DNA of 64,000 nt, from the NCBI RefSeq assembly GCF_016654015.1, contig NZ_JAEPWM010000005.1, positions 310,001-374,000 on the forward strand, written 5' to 3'. How positions within the stretch are numbered: the stretch's first letter is position 1; each line of letters opens with the position of its first letter. The stretch is from Ramlibacter ginsenosidimutans (GTDB taxonomy: Bacteria > Pseudomonadota > Gammaproteobacteria > Burkholderiales > Burkholderiaceae_C). Of this stretch, positions 24,873 to 32,856 are shown one piece after another. The notes under the pieces are model-generated. The model was not told the origin of the DNA and did not search any database. It worked only from the letters and a program-made list of their open reading frames with translations. The position numbers were made by a program, and so were the translations under genes.

Positions 24873-26605
24873 CGGCTGCGATCCTCGGCCAGCAGGTACA
24901 GGCGCCGCCAGAAGAAGCGGTTCAACAGCATGACGAACACGCACATGACCCCGATCCCCAGGGCCGTGCGATGGAAGTCACCGGCATCGGTCATCTGCTT
25001 GATGTAGCTGCCCAGGCCGTCCGCCACCAGCGAAGTCTTGCCCCAGGTCACGTATTCCGCAACGATACTCGCGTTCCACGAACCGCCGCTGGCGGTGATC
25101 GCGCCCGTCACGAAGCTCGGGAACACCGCCGGCAGGTAGATGCGTTTCCATTTCAGCCAGCCCCTCACCCCGAGGTTGTCGGCCGCGAGCCGCAGCTCGT
25201 TGGGCAGGGTCGACGCGCCCGCAACCACGTTGAACAGGATGTACCACTGCGTGCCGAACACCATCAGCGGGCTCAGCCAGATGTTGGGGTTGAGGCGGTA
25301 CGTGACCAGCACATAGACCACCAGCGGGAACATCAGGTTCACCGGGAACGCGGCCAGGAACTGCGCGAGCGCCTGCACCTTCTGCGAGTACGCCGGGCGC
25401 AGGCCGATCCACACCGAGATCGGCACCCACAGCACCGAAGCCAGCGCGATCAGCACGAGCACGCGCGCGAGGGTGATGAAGCCCAGGCCGATCACGTGGA
25501 AGGTCTCGCCCCAGCCGACGACGCCGTGCACGTAGAGAAAGAAGGCCAGGCCGGTGGCCACGGCGATCAGCAGGAGGGCGAAGTCCCACATGCGGCTCCA
25601 GACGAGGCTGGCGGCCGCCTGCGGCGCGGCCACTGGCGCGTCCTGCCTGCGCGGCGCGCTGAACCAGCCCAGGGCGCGGCGCATGCGGGCCCAGAAGCGG
25701 TCGGTGATGGCGCGCACGAGGGCGCTGCGGCGACCCCAGTCCAGCAGCCACGAGTTCTGGGCCGTGTCGCCCTGCGACTCCTCGAAGCGGAACTTGTCGG
25801 CCCACGCCAGCAGGGGCCGGAAGAACAGCTGGTCGTACAGCAGGATGCCGGCCAGCATCGCGACTATCGCCCACAGGATGGCGCGGCCGTCCTCGTGCGC
25901 GATCGCCACCGCGATGTAGGCGCCGATGCCGGGCAGCTTGATGTCCTGGTTGGCCACCGAGACGGCTTCGGCCGCGACCAGGAAGAACCAGCCGCCGGAC
26001 ATCGACATCATCATGTTCCACAGCAGGCCGGGGGTGGCGAAAGGCAGCTCCAGACGCCAGAACCGCTGCCAGCCGGAGAGCCGGAACACCCGCGCCGCCT
26101 CGTTCAGCTCCGGCGGGATGGTCTTGATCGACTGGTACATGCTGAACGCCATGTTCCAGGCCTGCGAAGTGAAGATCGCGAAGATCGCGGCGCATTCCAC
26201 ACCCAGCAGGTTGCCGGGGAACAGCGCGATGAAGGGCGCGATGGCGATGGCCTGGAAGCCGAGGATGGGCACCGACTGCAGCACGTCCAGCAGCGGGATC
26301 AGCATCTTCTCCGCAGCGCGGTACTTGGCGGCGAGCGTGGCGAACACGAAGCTGAAGAGCAGCGAGCACGTCAGCGCCATGAACATGCGCAGGATCGTCC
26401 GCAGCAGGTAGTAGGGAAGTTGCACCGGATTTAGCGAGATCGGCGTCGGCTGGCCCAGGACGAAGGGCCGCGTCATCTGCGCCGCGCCGAACGCCAGCGC
26501 CGCGAACACGCACAACACGATGGGCAGCAGCGCCCAGTCCCACCGGTTGGGCGTCGTCGCGAACAGGGAAGTGCCGGTGCGGCGGGAAGAAAAGATGGTG
26601 AACAT
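24869..26605 (-). CDS. ABC transporter permease with two fused membrane domains
   Basis: A 578-aa permease holding two BPD_transp_1 domains in one chain, each with its EAA loop (ELNEAARVFRLSGWQRFWRL and ELRLAADNLGVRGWLKWKRI). About twelve membrane helices are predicted. Fusion means a single chain supplies the whole membrane half of the importer. ATG at 26605 fixes a compact N-terminus; the frame stays open far upstream but there runs antisense to the Bug gene. It is divergent from that gene with ~117 bp between. Confidence 0.9.
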   Translation of the reverse strand: MFTIFSSRRTGTSLFATTPNRWDWALLPIVLCVFAALAFGAAQMTRPFVLGQPTPISLNPVQLPYYLLRTILRMFMALTCSLLFSFVFATLAAKYRAAEKMLIPLLDVLQSVPILGFQAIAIAPFIALFPGNLLGVECAAIFAIFTSQAWNMAFSMYQSIKTIPPELNEAARVFRLSGWQRFWRLELPFATPGLLWNMMMSMSGGWFFLVAAEAVSVANQDIKLPGIGAYIAVAIAHEDGRAILWAIVAMLAGILLYDQLFFRPLLAWADKFRFEESQGDTAQNSWLLDWGRRSALVRAITDRFWARMRRALGWFSAPRRQDAPVAAPQAAASLVWSRMWDFALLLIAVATGLAFFLYVHGVVGWGETFHVIGLGFITLARVLVLIALASVLWVPISVWIGLRPAYSQKVQALAQFLAAFPVNLMFPLVVYVLVTYRLNPNIWLSPLMVFGTQWYILFNVVAGASTLPNELRLAADNLGVRGWLKWKRIYLPAVFPSFVTGAITASGGSWNASIVAEYVTWGKTSLVADGLGSYIKQMTDAGDFHRTALGIGVMCVFVMLLNRFFWRRLYLLAEDRSR

Positions 26606-26722
26606 GCTGGCGCCCGGATCTTGCACCAAGTGCCTGACGCCGCGCCTTCGCAGGCGATCGTGGAATGTCCGCATTGCCGGGTGCACGCGCGTCCGCTCCA
26701 ATGCGCCCACAAGGAGACATGC

Positions 26723-27697
26723 ATGCGAACACTCGCGCGCGCCGCCGCCGCCCTCGTGCTGGCGGGGCTCACCATGGCCGTTGCGGCCCAGACCACCGAC
26801 CTCCCGCACCAACCCGTGCGCATGGTGGTGACCTTTCCACCCGGAGGCAGCGCCGATGCGGTGGTGCGCATGATCGTGCCGCGCCTGACCGAGAAGCTCG
26901 GCCAGCAGGTGATCGTCGACAACCGGCCGGGTGCGGGTGGCAACGTCGGCCTCTCGCTGGTGGCCAAGGCGCCGGCCGACGGATATACGCTTGGCGTCGG
27001 CGCGGCCGGTGCACTGTCGGCCAACAGCAGCCTGTATGCGCAGATGCCCTTCGATCCGCTGAAGGACTTCCAGGCGGTGTCGGGGCTCGCGGCGATTCCG
27101 TTCGTGCTGGTGGGCAGTCCGACCCTGCCCGCGCACACGCTGAAGGACCTGCTCGCGCTGGCCAAGGCGCAGCCGGACAAGTTCTCCATCGCGCACGGCG
27201 GCAACGGCACGGCAATGCATCTCTCGGCCGCGCTGCTGGCGCAGATGGCCGACGTCAAGCTCGTGCAGGTGCCGTACAAGGGCTCGGGTCCGGCGGCGCT
27301 CGCCGTGCTCGCGGGCAACGTGCAGCTCGCAGTGGTGGACCTGCCGGCGGCACTGCAACAGATCCGCGCGGGCAAGCTGGTCGCGTACGCCGTCACCAGC
27401 CCGCGCCGCCTGCCGCAACTGCCCGACGTGCCCACCGCGTCCGAGGCGGGGCTCGCCGGCTACGAGTCGATCGGCTGGTTCGGCGTGGTCGCGCCCGCGG
27501 GCACGCCGCCTGCCGTGGTGCAGCGGCTCAATGCGGAGATCACGGGCGCCCTCAACGACGAGGCGATCCGCACGCACATGCGCGACCTCGGCGTCGAGCC
27601 CATGCCAACGACGCCGGAAGCCTTCGAGGCCTACATCCGTTCCGAGACGACAAAGTGGGCCAAGGTGATCCACCAGGCCAACATCAAATTGGACTGA
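26723..27697 (+). CDS. Bug/TctC-family periplasmic solute-binding protein
   Basis: A 324-aa tripartite-tricarboxylate receptor (Bug) protein. Signal peptide of ~24 residues (MRTLARAAAALVLAGLTM), then hallmark motifs PVRMVVTFPPGGSADAVVRM, VDNRPGAGGNVG and ADGYTLGVG. It would bind a carboxylate ligand in the periplasm; such proteins are massively expanded in Burkholderiales and most have no cognate TctAB nearby, as here. ATG at 26723 has an AAGGAGA site. It is 4 bp upstream of a FAD monooxygenase and so probably co-transcribed with it. Confidence 0.92.
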   Translation: MRTLARAAAALVLAGLTMAVAAQTTDLPHQPVRMVVTFPPGGSADAVVRMIVPRLTEKLGQQVIVDNRPGAGGNVGLSLVAKAPADGYTLGVGAAGALSANSSLYAQMPFDPLKDFQAVSGLAAIPFVLVGSPTLPAHTLKDLLALAKAQPDKFSIAHGGNGTAMHLSAALLAQMADVKLVQVPYKGSGPAALAVLAGNVQLAVVDLPAALQQIRAGKLVAYAVTSPRRLPQLPDVPTASEAGLAGYESIGWFGVVAPAGTPPAVVQRLNAEITGALNDEAIRTHMRDLGVEPMPTTPEAFEAYIRSETTKWAKVIHQANIKLD

Positions 27698-27701
27698 GCC
27701 C

Positions 27702-29351
27702 ATGAATGTGCTGGACACCGACGTCCTGGTGGTGGGCGCTGGCCCCGTGGGCCTGACGCTTGCGATGGACCTCGCCGCGCGCGGCGTGCAGGTAGTGATC
27801 GCCGAGATCCGCCGGTACGCCGAGCCGCCCAATGTGAAGTGCAACCACGTCGCGGCGCGCACCATGGAGCGCTTCCGCCGGCTCGGCGTGGCGGAGAAGC
27901 TGCGCGATGCGGGGCTGCCGGCGGACTATCCCAACGACGTGGTATTCCGCACCAGCGTCACCGGCACCGAGCTCACGCGCATTCCCATCCCGTGCCGCGC
28001 CGATCGCTACACGTCCAGGGAAGGCCCGGATACCTGGTGGCCAACGCCGGAGCCGCCGCACCGCATCAACCAGCTGTTCCTGGAGCCCATCCTGCTGGAA
28101 CACACGGCGGCGCTGCAAGGCGTGACGCTGTTGAACCGCACGCAGCTCACATTGTTCGCGCAGCGCGAGGGCGGCGTCGAAGCGACGGCGCTGGACCTGG
28201 ACACCGGCGCCGAGCGGCGCATCCGCTGCCGCTACATGGTCGGCTGCGATGGCGGCAGTTCCACCGTGCGCAAGGCGATCGGTGCGAAGCTGGAAGGCAC
28301 GCCCGTGATCCAGCGCGTGCAGTCCACCTACATCCGCGCGCCGCAGTTGCGCGCCATGATTCCGGGCAAGCCCGCGTGGTCGTATTACTCGGTGAACCCG
28401 CGCCGCTGCGGCACGGTGTTCGCCATCGACGGGCACGAGACCTGGCTGGTGCACAACCACCTCAATCCCGACGAGCCGGACTTCGACACGATCGACCGCG
28501 ACTGGGCCATCCGCCAGATCCTCGGCGTCGGTCCCGATTTCCAGTACGAGGTGCTGTCGAAGGAGGACTGGGTGGGCCGCCGCCTCGTGGCCGACCGCTT
28601 CCGCGACCGCAACGTGTTCATCGCCGGCGATGCGGCGCACCTTTGGGTGCCCTATGCAGGCTACGGCATGAACGCGGGCATCGCCGACGCGCTCAACCTC
28701 TCGTGGCTGCTCGCGGCACGCCTGCAGGGCTGGGGCGACGAAGCCATCCTGGATGCGTACGAGGCCGAACGGCAGCCGATCACCATGCAGGTGTCGAACT
28801 TCGCCATGGACCACGCCGCCAAGATGATCAAGGCGCGGCGCGCGGTGCCCGCGAACATCGAGGCCCAGGACGCGGCCGGTGCGCAGGCGCGGCGCGAGGT
28901 GGGCGAGGAGGCGTATGCGCTCAACGTGCAGCAGTTCTGCTGTGCGGGGCTCAACTTCGGCTACTTCTACCAGGGCTCGCCCATCATCGCCGGCGACGGC
29001 GAGACGCCACCCGCGTACACGATGGGCGACTTCACGGAATCGACGGTGCCGGGTTGCCGCGCGCCGCACTTCTGGCTGGCGGACGGCCGCTCGCTGTACG
29101 ACGCGTTCGGGGCCGGCTACACCTTGCTGCGCTTCGACGTGCGCGCGGACGTGGCGCCGCTGCAATCGGCGGCGCGCGAGCGCGGCATGCCCTTGACGAT
29201 CGTCGACGTCGCCGGCGTCGAGCCACCCGCCGCGTACCGGCACGCCCTGCTGCTTTGCCGCGACGACCAGCATGTGGCCTGGCGCGGCGATGCGCTGCCG
29301 GCGCACGCGAGCGGGCTGGTGGCGATGCTGTGCGGGGCAGGGCGCAGCTAG
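27702..29351 (+). CDS. FAD-dependent aromatic-ring monooxygenase
   Basis: A 549-aa group-A flavoprotein hydroxylase related to MhpA/PheA/TfdB. It has the FAD-binding GAGPVGLTLAMDLAARG (residues ~13-29), the CDGGSSTVRKAIG motif, and RDRNVFIAGDAAHLWVPYAGYGMNAG with the GD motif that binds FAD ribityl. A C-terminal ~150-residue thioredoxin-like extension is present as in phenol hydroxylases. It should add oxygen to a phenolic substrate using NAD(P)H; the substrate is not fixed by sequence. Its stop overlaps the stop of the convergent STAS gene. Confidence 0.88.
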   Translation: MNVLDTDVLVVGAGPVGLTLAMDLAARGVQVVIAEIRRYAEPPNVKCNHVAARTMERFRRLGVAEKLRDAGLPADYPNDVVFRTSVTGTELTRIPIPCRADRYTSREGPDTWWPTPEPPHRINQLFLEPILLEHTAALQGVTLLNRTQLTLFAQREGGVEATALDLDTGAERRIRCRYMVGCDGGSSTVRKAIGAKLEGTPVIQRVQSTYIRAPQLRAMIPGKPAWSYYSVNPRRCGTVFAIDGHETWLVHNHLNPDEPDFDTIDRDWAIRQILGVGPDFQYEVLSKEDWVGRRLVADRFRDRNVFIAGDAAHLWVPYAGYGMNAGIADALNLSWLLAARLQGWGDEAILDAYEAERQPITMQVSNFAMDHAAKMIKARRAVPANIEAQDAAGAQARREVGEEAYALNVQQFCCAGLNFGYFYQGSPIIAGDGETPPAYTMGDFTESTVPGCRAPHFWLADGRSLYDAFGAGYTLLRFDVRADVAPLQSAARERGMPLTIVDVAGVEPPAAYRHALLLCRDDQHVAWRGDALPAHASGLVAMLCGAGRS

Positions 29352-29710
29352 TCGCGCCCCAGCAGCCACTCCACGGCGGCGGGTTCGTCCACGAATACCG
29401 CCAGGTTCACCCCGGCGCCTTGCGCTTCCTTCCGGCTGATGCCGGTGGCACGGTCCGGCAGGACCAGCGACGCGATCCGGTCCATGTGCGCGAGGTGGCG
29501 GGCGACGGCCTGGCCGATCGCCACGTGGTCGGTGACCGATTTCAGCGTCGAGATCTCCCGCAGATCGAACAGTCCGCGCGCGACCGGCCAGGACCTTGTC
29601 TCGGGGCCCATGAGCTCGACGAAGGAGAGGAACTGGCCGAGCGACGGGTCGCCCTGCAGCGACACCAGGGAGTAGCCGCTGCGGTGCTCGATGCGGTGGT
29701 GCAGGGACAT
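29348..29710 (-). CDS. SpoIIAA/STAS-like domain protein
   Basis: A 120-aa protein whose strand-helix pattern and motifs (YSLVSLQGDPSLGQFLSF, GLFDLREISTL, VLPDRATGISRKEA) match the SpoIIAA-like STAS fold (PF11964 type). Proteins of this group are small cytosolic partners, often of unknown role. It sits 0.5 kb from the RsbQ-like hydrolase/PAS-kinase pair, which in Bacillus belong to a STAS-based stress pathway; the link here is only positional. Convergent with the monooxygenase, stops overlapping by 4 bp. Confidence 0.72.
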   Translation of the reverse strand: MSLHHRIEHRSGYSLVSLQGDPSLGQFLSFVELMGPETRSWPVARGLFDLREISTLKSVTDHVAIGQAVARHLAHMDRIASLVLPDRATGISRKEAQGAGVNLAVFVDEPAAVEWLLGRD

Positions 29711-29744
29711 CAGCGCATTCTGGCGGGGATCCAGGAGGGTTCCT

Positions 29745-29957
29745 TCAGCGGTTTGCCGGCTTCGGGAAGGCGCGTTCGTAAGCGGCGGTGCACAGCTCGC
29801 GTGTCGTGAGCAGATGCTGCCGCTCCTGCTGGAGCTGGTCCGCCGGCACTTCGCCGTGCACCGCGCGCATCGCCAGGTCGGTGAAAGCCGTCTCCAGCTC
29901 CATCAGTTCGCGGTGGATCTGCAGCCACTCCTGGACGTGTTCGGTTTGCTGGCTCAT
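29745..29957 (-). CDS. Small helical hypothetical protein, 70 aa
   Basis: From the ATG at 29957 the protein starts MSQQTEHVQEWLQIHRELME and is amphipathic throughout (LMELETAFTDLAMRAVHGEV). It looks like a two-helix hairpin. An in-frame ATG at 29969 is an alternative start; neither has a clear ribosome site. It lies upstream of the STAS gene on the same strand. No family recognised. Confidence 0.55.
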   Translation of the reverse strand: MSQQTEHVQEWLQIHRELMELETAFTDLAMRAVHGEVPADQLQQERQHLLTTRELCTAAYERAFPKPANR

Positions 29958-30084
29958 GGGCAGAATCATATTGCGGCAGCCAACGCGGCCGAACACGACA
30001 CGAAAGCGTTCATCGCGCAGGTTTGCTCCTGCTGCCGCGCCGCGGTGCAAGCTGGACACGAAGGCTGGCGCGTGATCAGGCCAG

Positions 30085-30190
30085 GAGAACGCAGAATGCG
30101 CAGAGGTTACGCAGAGGACGCACGGAAAACCATCTTGAATGTCTTCCCTGCGTCCTCTGCGCGACCTTTGCGTCCTCTGCGTTGACTTCT
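30085..30190. repeat. Dispersed inverted repeat, GCAGAGG family, copy 2
   Basis: Same design as the element at 2398-2512: GAGAACGCAGAATGCGCAGA on the left, GCGTCCTCTGCGCGACCTTT on the right. It can form a long hairpin. It lies in the short gap between a 70-aa gene and the end of the histidine kinase gene. Confidence 0.85.
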
Positions 30191-30207
30191 CCGATCAGCC
30201 ACCCTGC

Positions 30208-31347
30208 CTATCCGCGGGGCAACTCGATCGTGAACGCGGTCCCGCTCTCGTCCGAGCGGACCCGCACCATGCCGCCATGGCCGCGGGCGATCTCGCGCAC
30301 GATGAACAGGCCGAGGCCCACGCCCTGGCTCGCCCCCGGCGCCGCGCCACGCACCATGGGTTCGAACAGCTGCGGCAGGATGTCCGGCGGAATCGGCTTG
30401 CCCTGGTTGTGCACGGTCACGCAGAAGCGGCTCTCGCCGAACTCGCTGCGCACGGTGATCAGCTCGCCCTTGGCCCCGTGGTTCGCGGCGTTCGCGACCA
30501 GGTTGCCGACCGCCTGCACGATCCGCTCCGGGTCGGCCTCGATGTCCCCTTCGCCCTGCCGCTCATGCCGCAGGCTGTGGTCGGGGAAGGCGATGGCGAG
30601 CTCCAGCACGCCGTCCGCGATCGCCTGCTGGAGGTCGCATTGGCGCTTGCGGATGGACAGGCCGCGCCCGAGCCGCGCCTGCGAAAAATCGAGCAAGTCC
30701 GAGATCAGGTGCTGCATGCGGGCGACGGCCCGCTTGATGCGGTCGACCACCTGCTGCTGCTGCTCGGGCGAGATGCCCCGCTCCAGCAGGATGGTGCTCA
30801 TGTGGACCACGGACAGGGGATTGCGGATGTCGTGGCTCACGACACCCACGAGCTGCTCCGCGAACGTCGCGCGATCCTCCGCTTCCGAGCGGGCGTCGAC
30901 GATGTTCTGCTGGTCGCGCGCGTGCTGGGCGGAGAGCTCTTCGGCCCGCTTGCGCTGCAGCAGCAGCTCGCGCTCGTACTTGTGGCGGTCCTCGGCGACG
31001 AAGATCGCGATGTGCAGCAGCTTCGCGCCGTTCGCGCCCTGCCTGGCGATGTTCACCATCACGGGCAGCGGCGCGGCGTCGGGACGCCGCAGTTCGAGTT
31101 TCACCTCCGCCACGGAAGGCTGCATCTGCAGCAAGGGCTGCAGGTGCGTGTGCCAGAACATCCGGCCGCCGACGGTCAGCAGGTCCTGGAAGCGTTTGCG
31201 CCCGGCGAGGTCCTCGCGCGAGCAGCGCAGCCAGGTGCACAGCGTCCGGTTGGCGGCAATCACCTGCCCGTCCGGCTCTGCCAGCAGCAAGCCGCAAGGG
31301 GCCGAATCGTAGAGTTCCTCGGCACCGGGGAGGGATCCCGCGTGCAT
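30208..31347 (-). CDS. PAS-domain sensor histidine kinase
   Basis: A 379-aa soluble kinase with no membrane segment. A PAS domain fills residues ~10-115 (LYDSAPCGLLLAEPDGQVI), followed by a coiled-coil linker, the HisKA helix pair with phospho-acceptor His172 (VVSHDIRNPLSVV), and an HATPase domain with N box NLVANAANHGA and G2 box GVGLGLFIVREIARGHGG. ATG at 31347 lies 2 bp after the stop of the RsbQ-like hydrolase gene, so the two are almost certainly co-translated. The response regulator at 32442 is the obvious partner candidate. Confidence 0.9.
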   Translation of the reverse strand: MHAGSLPGAEELYDSAPCGLLLAEPDGQVIAANRTLCTWLRCSREDLAGRKRFQDLLTVGGRMFWHTHLQPLLQMQPSVAEVKLELRRPDAAPLPVMVNIARQGANGAKLLHIAIFVAEDRHKYERELLLQRKRAEELSAQHARDQQNIVDARSEAEDRATFAEQLVGVVSHDIRNPLSVVHMSTILLERGISPEQQQQVVDRIKRAVARMQHLISDLLDFSQARLGRGLSIRKRQCDLQQAIADGVLELAIAFPDHSLRHERQGEGDIEADPERIVQAVGNLVANAANHGAKGELITVRSEFGESRFCVTVHNQGKPIPPDILPQLFEPMVRGAAPGASQGVGLGLFIVREIARGHGGMVRVRSDESGTAFTIELPRG

Positions 31348-31349
31348 GG

Positions 31350-32144
31350 CTAGAGCCGGGCGATGAACTGTTCCATCGCGGCGGTACTCGCACTCGGTGC
31401 GCTGAGGTGCGGGCAGTGGCCCACGTTCTCGATGATCCGCAGCGTGCAATCGGGAATGCGCTTCTGCATGTACTCGCCGACGCTCCGCGGGGCGATCACG
31501 TCCTCGCTGCATTGCAGGATCAAGGTGGGCGCCTGCAGCTTGGGCAGCTCGGAGCGCAGGTCGGACAGGAAGGTCACGCGCGCGAACTGCTTGGCGATCT
31601 CCGGGTCGGTGCGGCAGAAGCTGCTGGTGAGCTCGCGGGCGAGTTCCGGCTGGTCGGGCGCGCCCATGATCGCCGGGGCCATGTTGCTGGACCAGCCGAG
31701 ATAGTTGCTCTCCAGCGTCTCGAGCAGGCCCTCGATATCCTCGCGTTCGAAGCCGCCGACATAGTCGCCGTCGTTGATGTAGCAGGGCGACGGACCGACC
31801 ATCACCTGCGCAAGGAAGGCATCGGGACAGCGCAGGTTGGCGAGCAGCCCGATCATCGCGCTCACGGAATGACCGACGCAGATGGCGGGCGCGGTCGTCA
31901 CCTCCGCCAGCACCTCGCACACGTCGGCGGCATAGCCGTCCAGCGTGGCGTACTTCGCCGGCGAATACGCCGACAGGTCCGATCCGCCGCTGCCCACGAG
32001 GTCCACGAGGATGCACGTGAAGCTCTCGGAGAAGTGGGGCGCCATCAGGCGCCACATGTTCTGGTCGCAGCCGAAGCCGTGCAGGAACAGCATGGGGGGC
32101 CCTGAGCCGACCAGCTTGACGTTGTTGCGATTCAGGACGGACAT
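31350..32144 (-). CDS. RsbQ-like alpha/beta hydrolase
   Basis: A 264-aa alpha/beta-hydrolase of the RsbQ/KAI2/D14 group. Motifs: oxyanion region FLHGFGCDQNMWR, nucleophile elbow GHSVSAMIGLL, Asp in LQCSEDVIAP and His in VGHCPHLSAP. In Bacillus, RsbQ makes or hydrolyses a small cofactor needed by the PAS domain of RsbP. Here the very next gene, 2 bp downstream, encodes a PAS histidine kinase, so a comparable hydrolase-to-PAS relay is likely. Catalytic triad is intact. ATG at 32144. Confidence 0.88.
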   Translation of the reverse strand: MSVLNRNNVKLVGSGPPMLFLHGFGCDQNMWRLMAPHFSESFTCILVDLVGSGGSDLSAYSPAKYATLDGYAADVCEVLAEVTTAPAICVGHSVSAMIGLLANLRCPDAFLAQVMVGPSPCYINDGDYVGGFEREDIEGLLETLESNYLGWSSNMAPAIMGAPDQPELARELTSSFCRTDPEIAKQFARVTFLSDLRSELPKLQAPTLILQCSEDVIAPRSVGEYMQKRIPDCTLRIIENVGHCPHLSAPSASTAAMEQFIARL

Positions 32145-32441
32145 GGTTCTCGGGTCGGGGGCAAGGCGGCAGTCTGTATCCGCAGCGCTGCCTTGTATGT
32201 AGGCCCGGGCCGACTGTGCCGAAGGGCTGCAGCACGCGGGGTGCCCGAGCCGGGTGTAGGCGACGTACTACGGCGGAAGCAGCCCGGTCCCACAACGACC
32301 GCCCGCCTATGCGCATCGAATGTGCGTCTTGGGTGCGGTGGGCGCACCCCCGGCAGGTCGTACGCCGGAGGTGCACAGCCGGTACTCTGCTCCGGTCCGG
32401 TTTGCCGCGTGGCTTGACAAGCGAAGCGAGGACTCCCGCGC

Positions 32442-32828
32442 GTGGCGCTCACCATCTTCATCGCTGAAGACAACAAGCTAGCCCTCGACTCCCTCGCCGA
32501 GTTGCTGGTGACGATCGCCGACGTGGAGATCGTGGGCTCGGCGAACTCCGAAATGGCGGCGGCGGACTGGCTGGTTTCGCAGCAGCGGACCTGGGACGTG
32601 CTGATCACCGACCTGCTGCTGCTGCCCGGCGGCTCGGGTTTCGGGCTGATTCGCCACGCGAAGTCGTTCGGCGCCTTCACCCGGGTGGTCGTGTTCAGCG
32701 ACTTCGTGACGCCCGCCGTCGCCGAACGATGCGTCGCGCTCGGCGCGGACGCCGTGTTCAAGAAATCGGATCTCGCGCAGATGCTGGATTACGTGCGCGG
32801 CCTGGCCGGCGACGCCGCGGCCGGCTGA
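32442..32828 (+). CDS. Single-domain response regulator (CheY-like)
   Basis: A 128-aa stand-alone receiver with Glu9/Asp10, phospho-acceptor Asp57 (DVLITDLLLLPGGSGF), Ser86 (VVFSDFVT) and a Lys near 107 (AVFKKSD). GTG start at 32442. It is divergent from the RsbQ-hydrolase/PAS-kinase pair with a ~297-bp gap, and is the likely target of that kinase. It is a paralog of the regulator at 14413-14799. Confidence 0.9.
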   Translation: MALTIFIAEDNKLALDSLAELLVTIADVEIVGSANSEMAAADWLVSQQRTWDVLITDLLLLPGGSGFGLIRHAKSFGAFTRVVVFSDFVTPAVAERCVALGADAVFKKSDLAQMLDYVRGLAGDAAAG

Positions 32829-32856
32829 GGGCTGCGAACGCCGCCGGTGCACGCCC

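Noticed and set aside
24869-27865. Extension of the ABC permease upstream to 27865
   Set aside because: The added 420 codons lie antisense to the Bug gene and read as low-complexity Arg/His-rich sequence; the permease begins naturally at 26605.
32414-32441. TTGACA as a -35 box in front of the response regulator
   Set aside because: No -10-like hexamer lies 16-18 bp downstream, and the GTG start is only 22 bp away.
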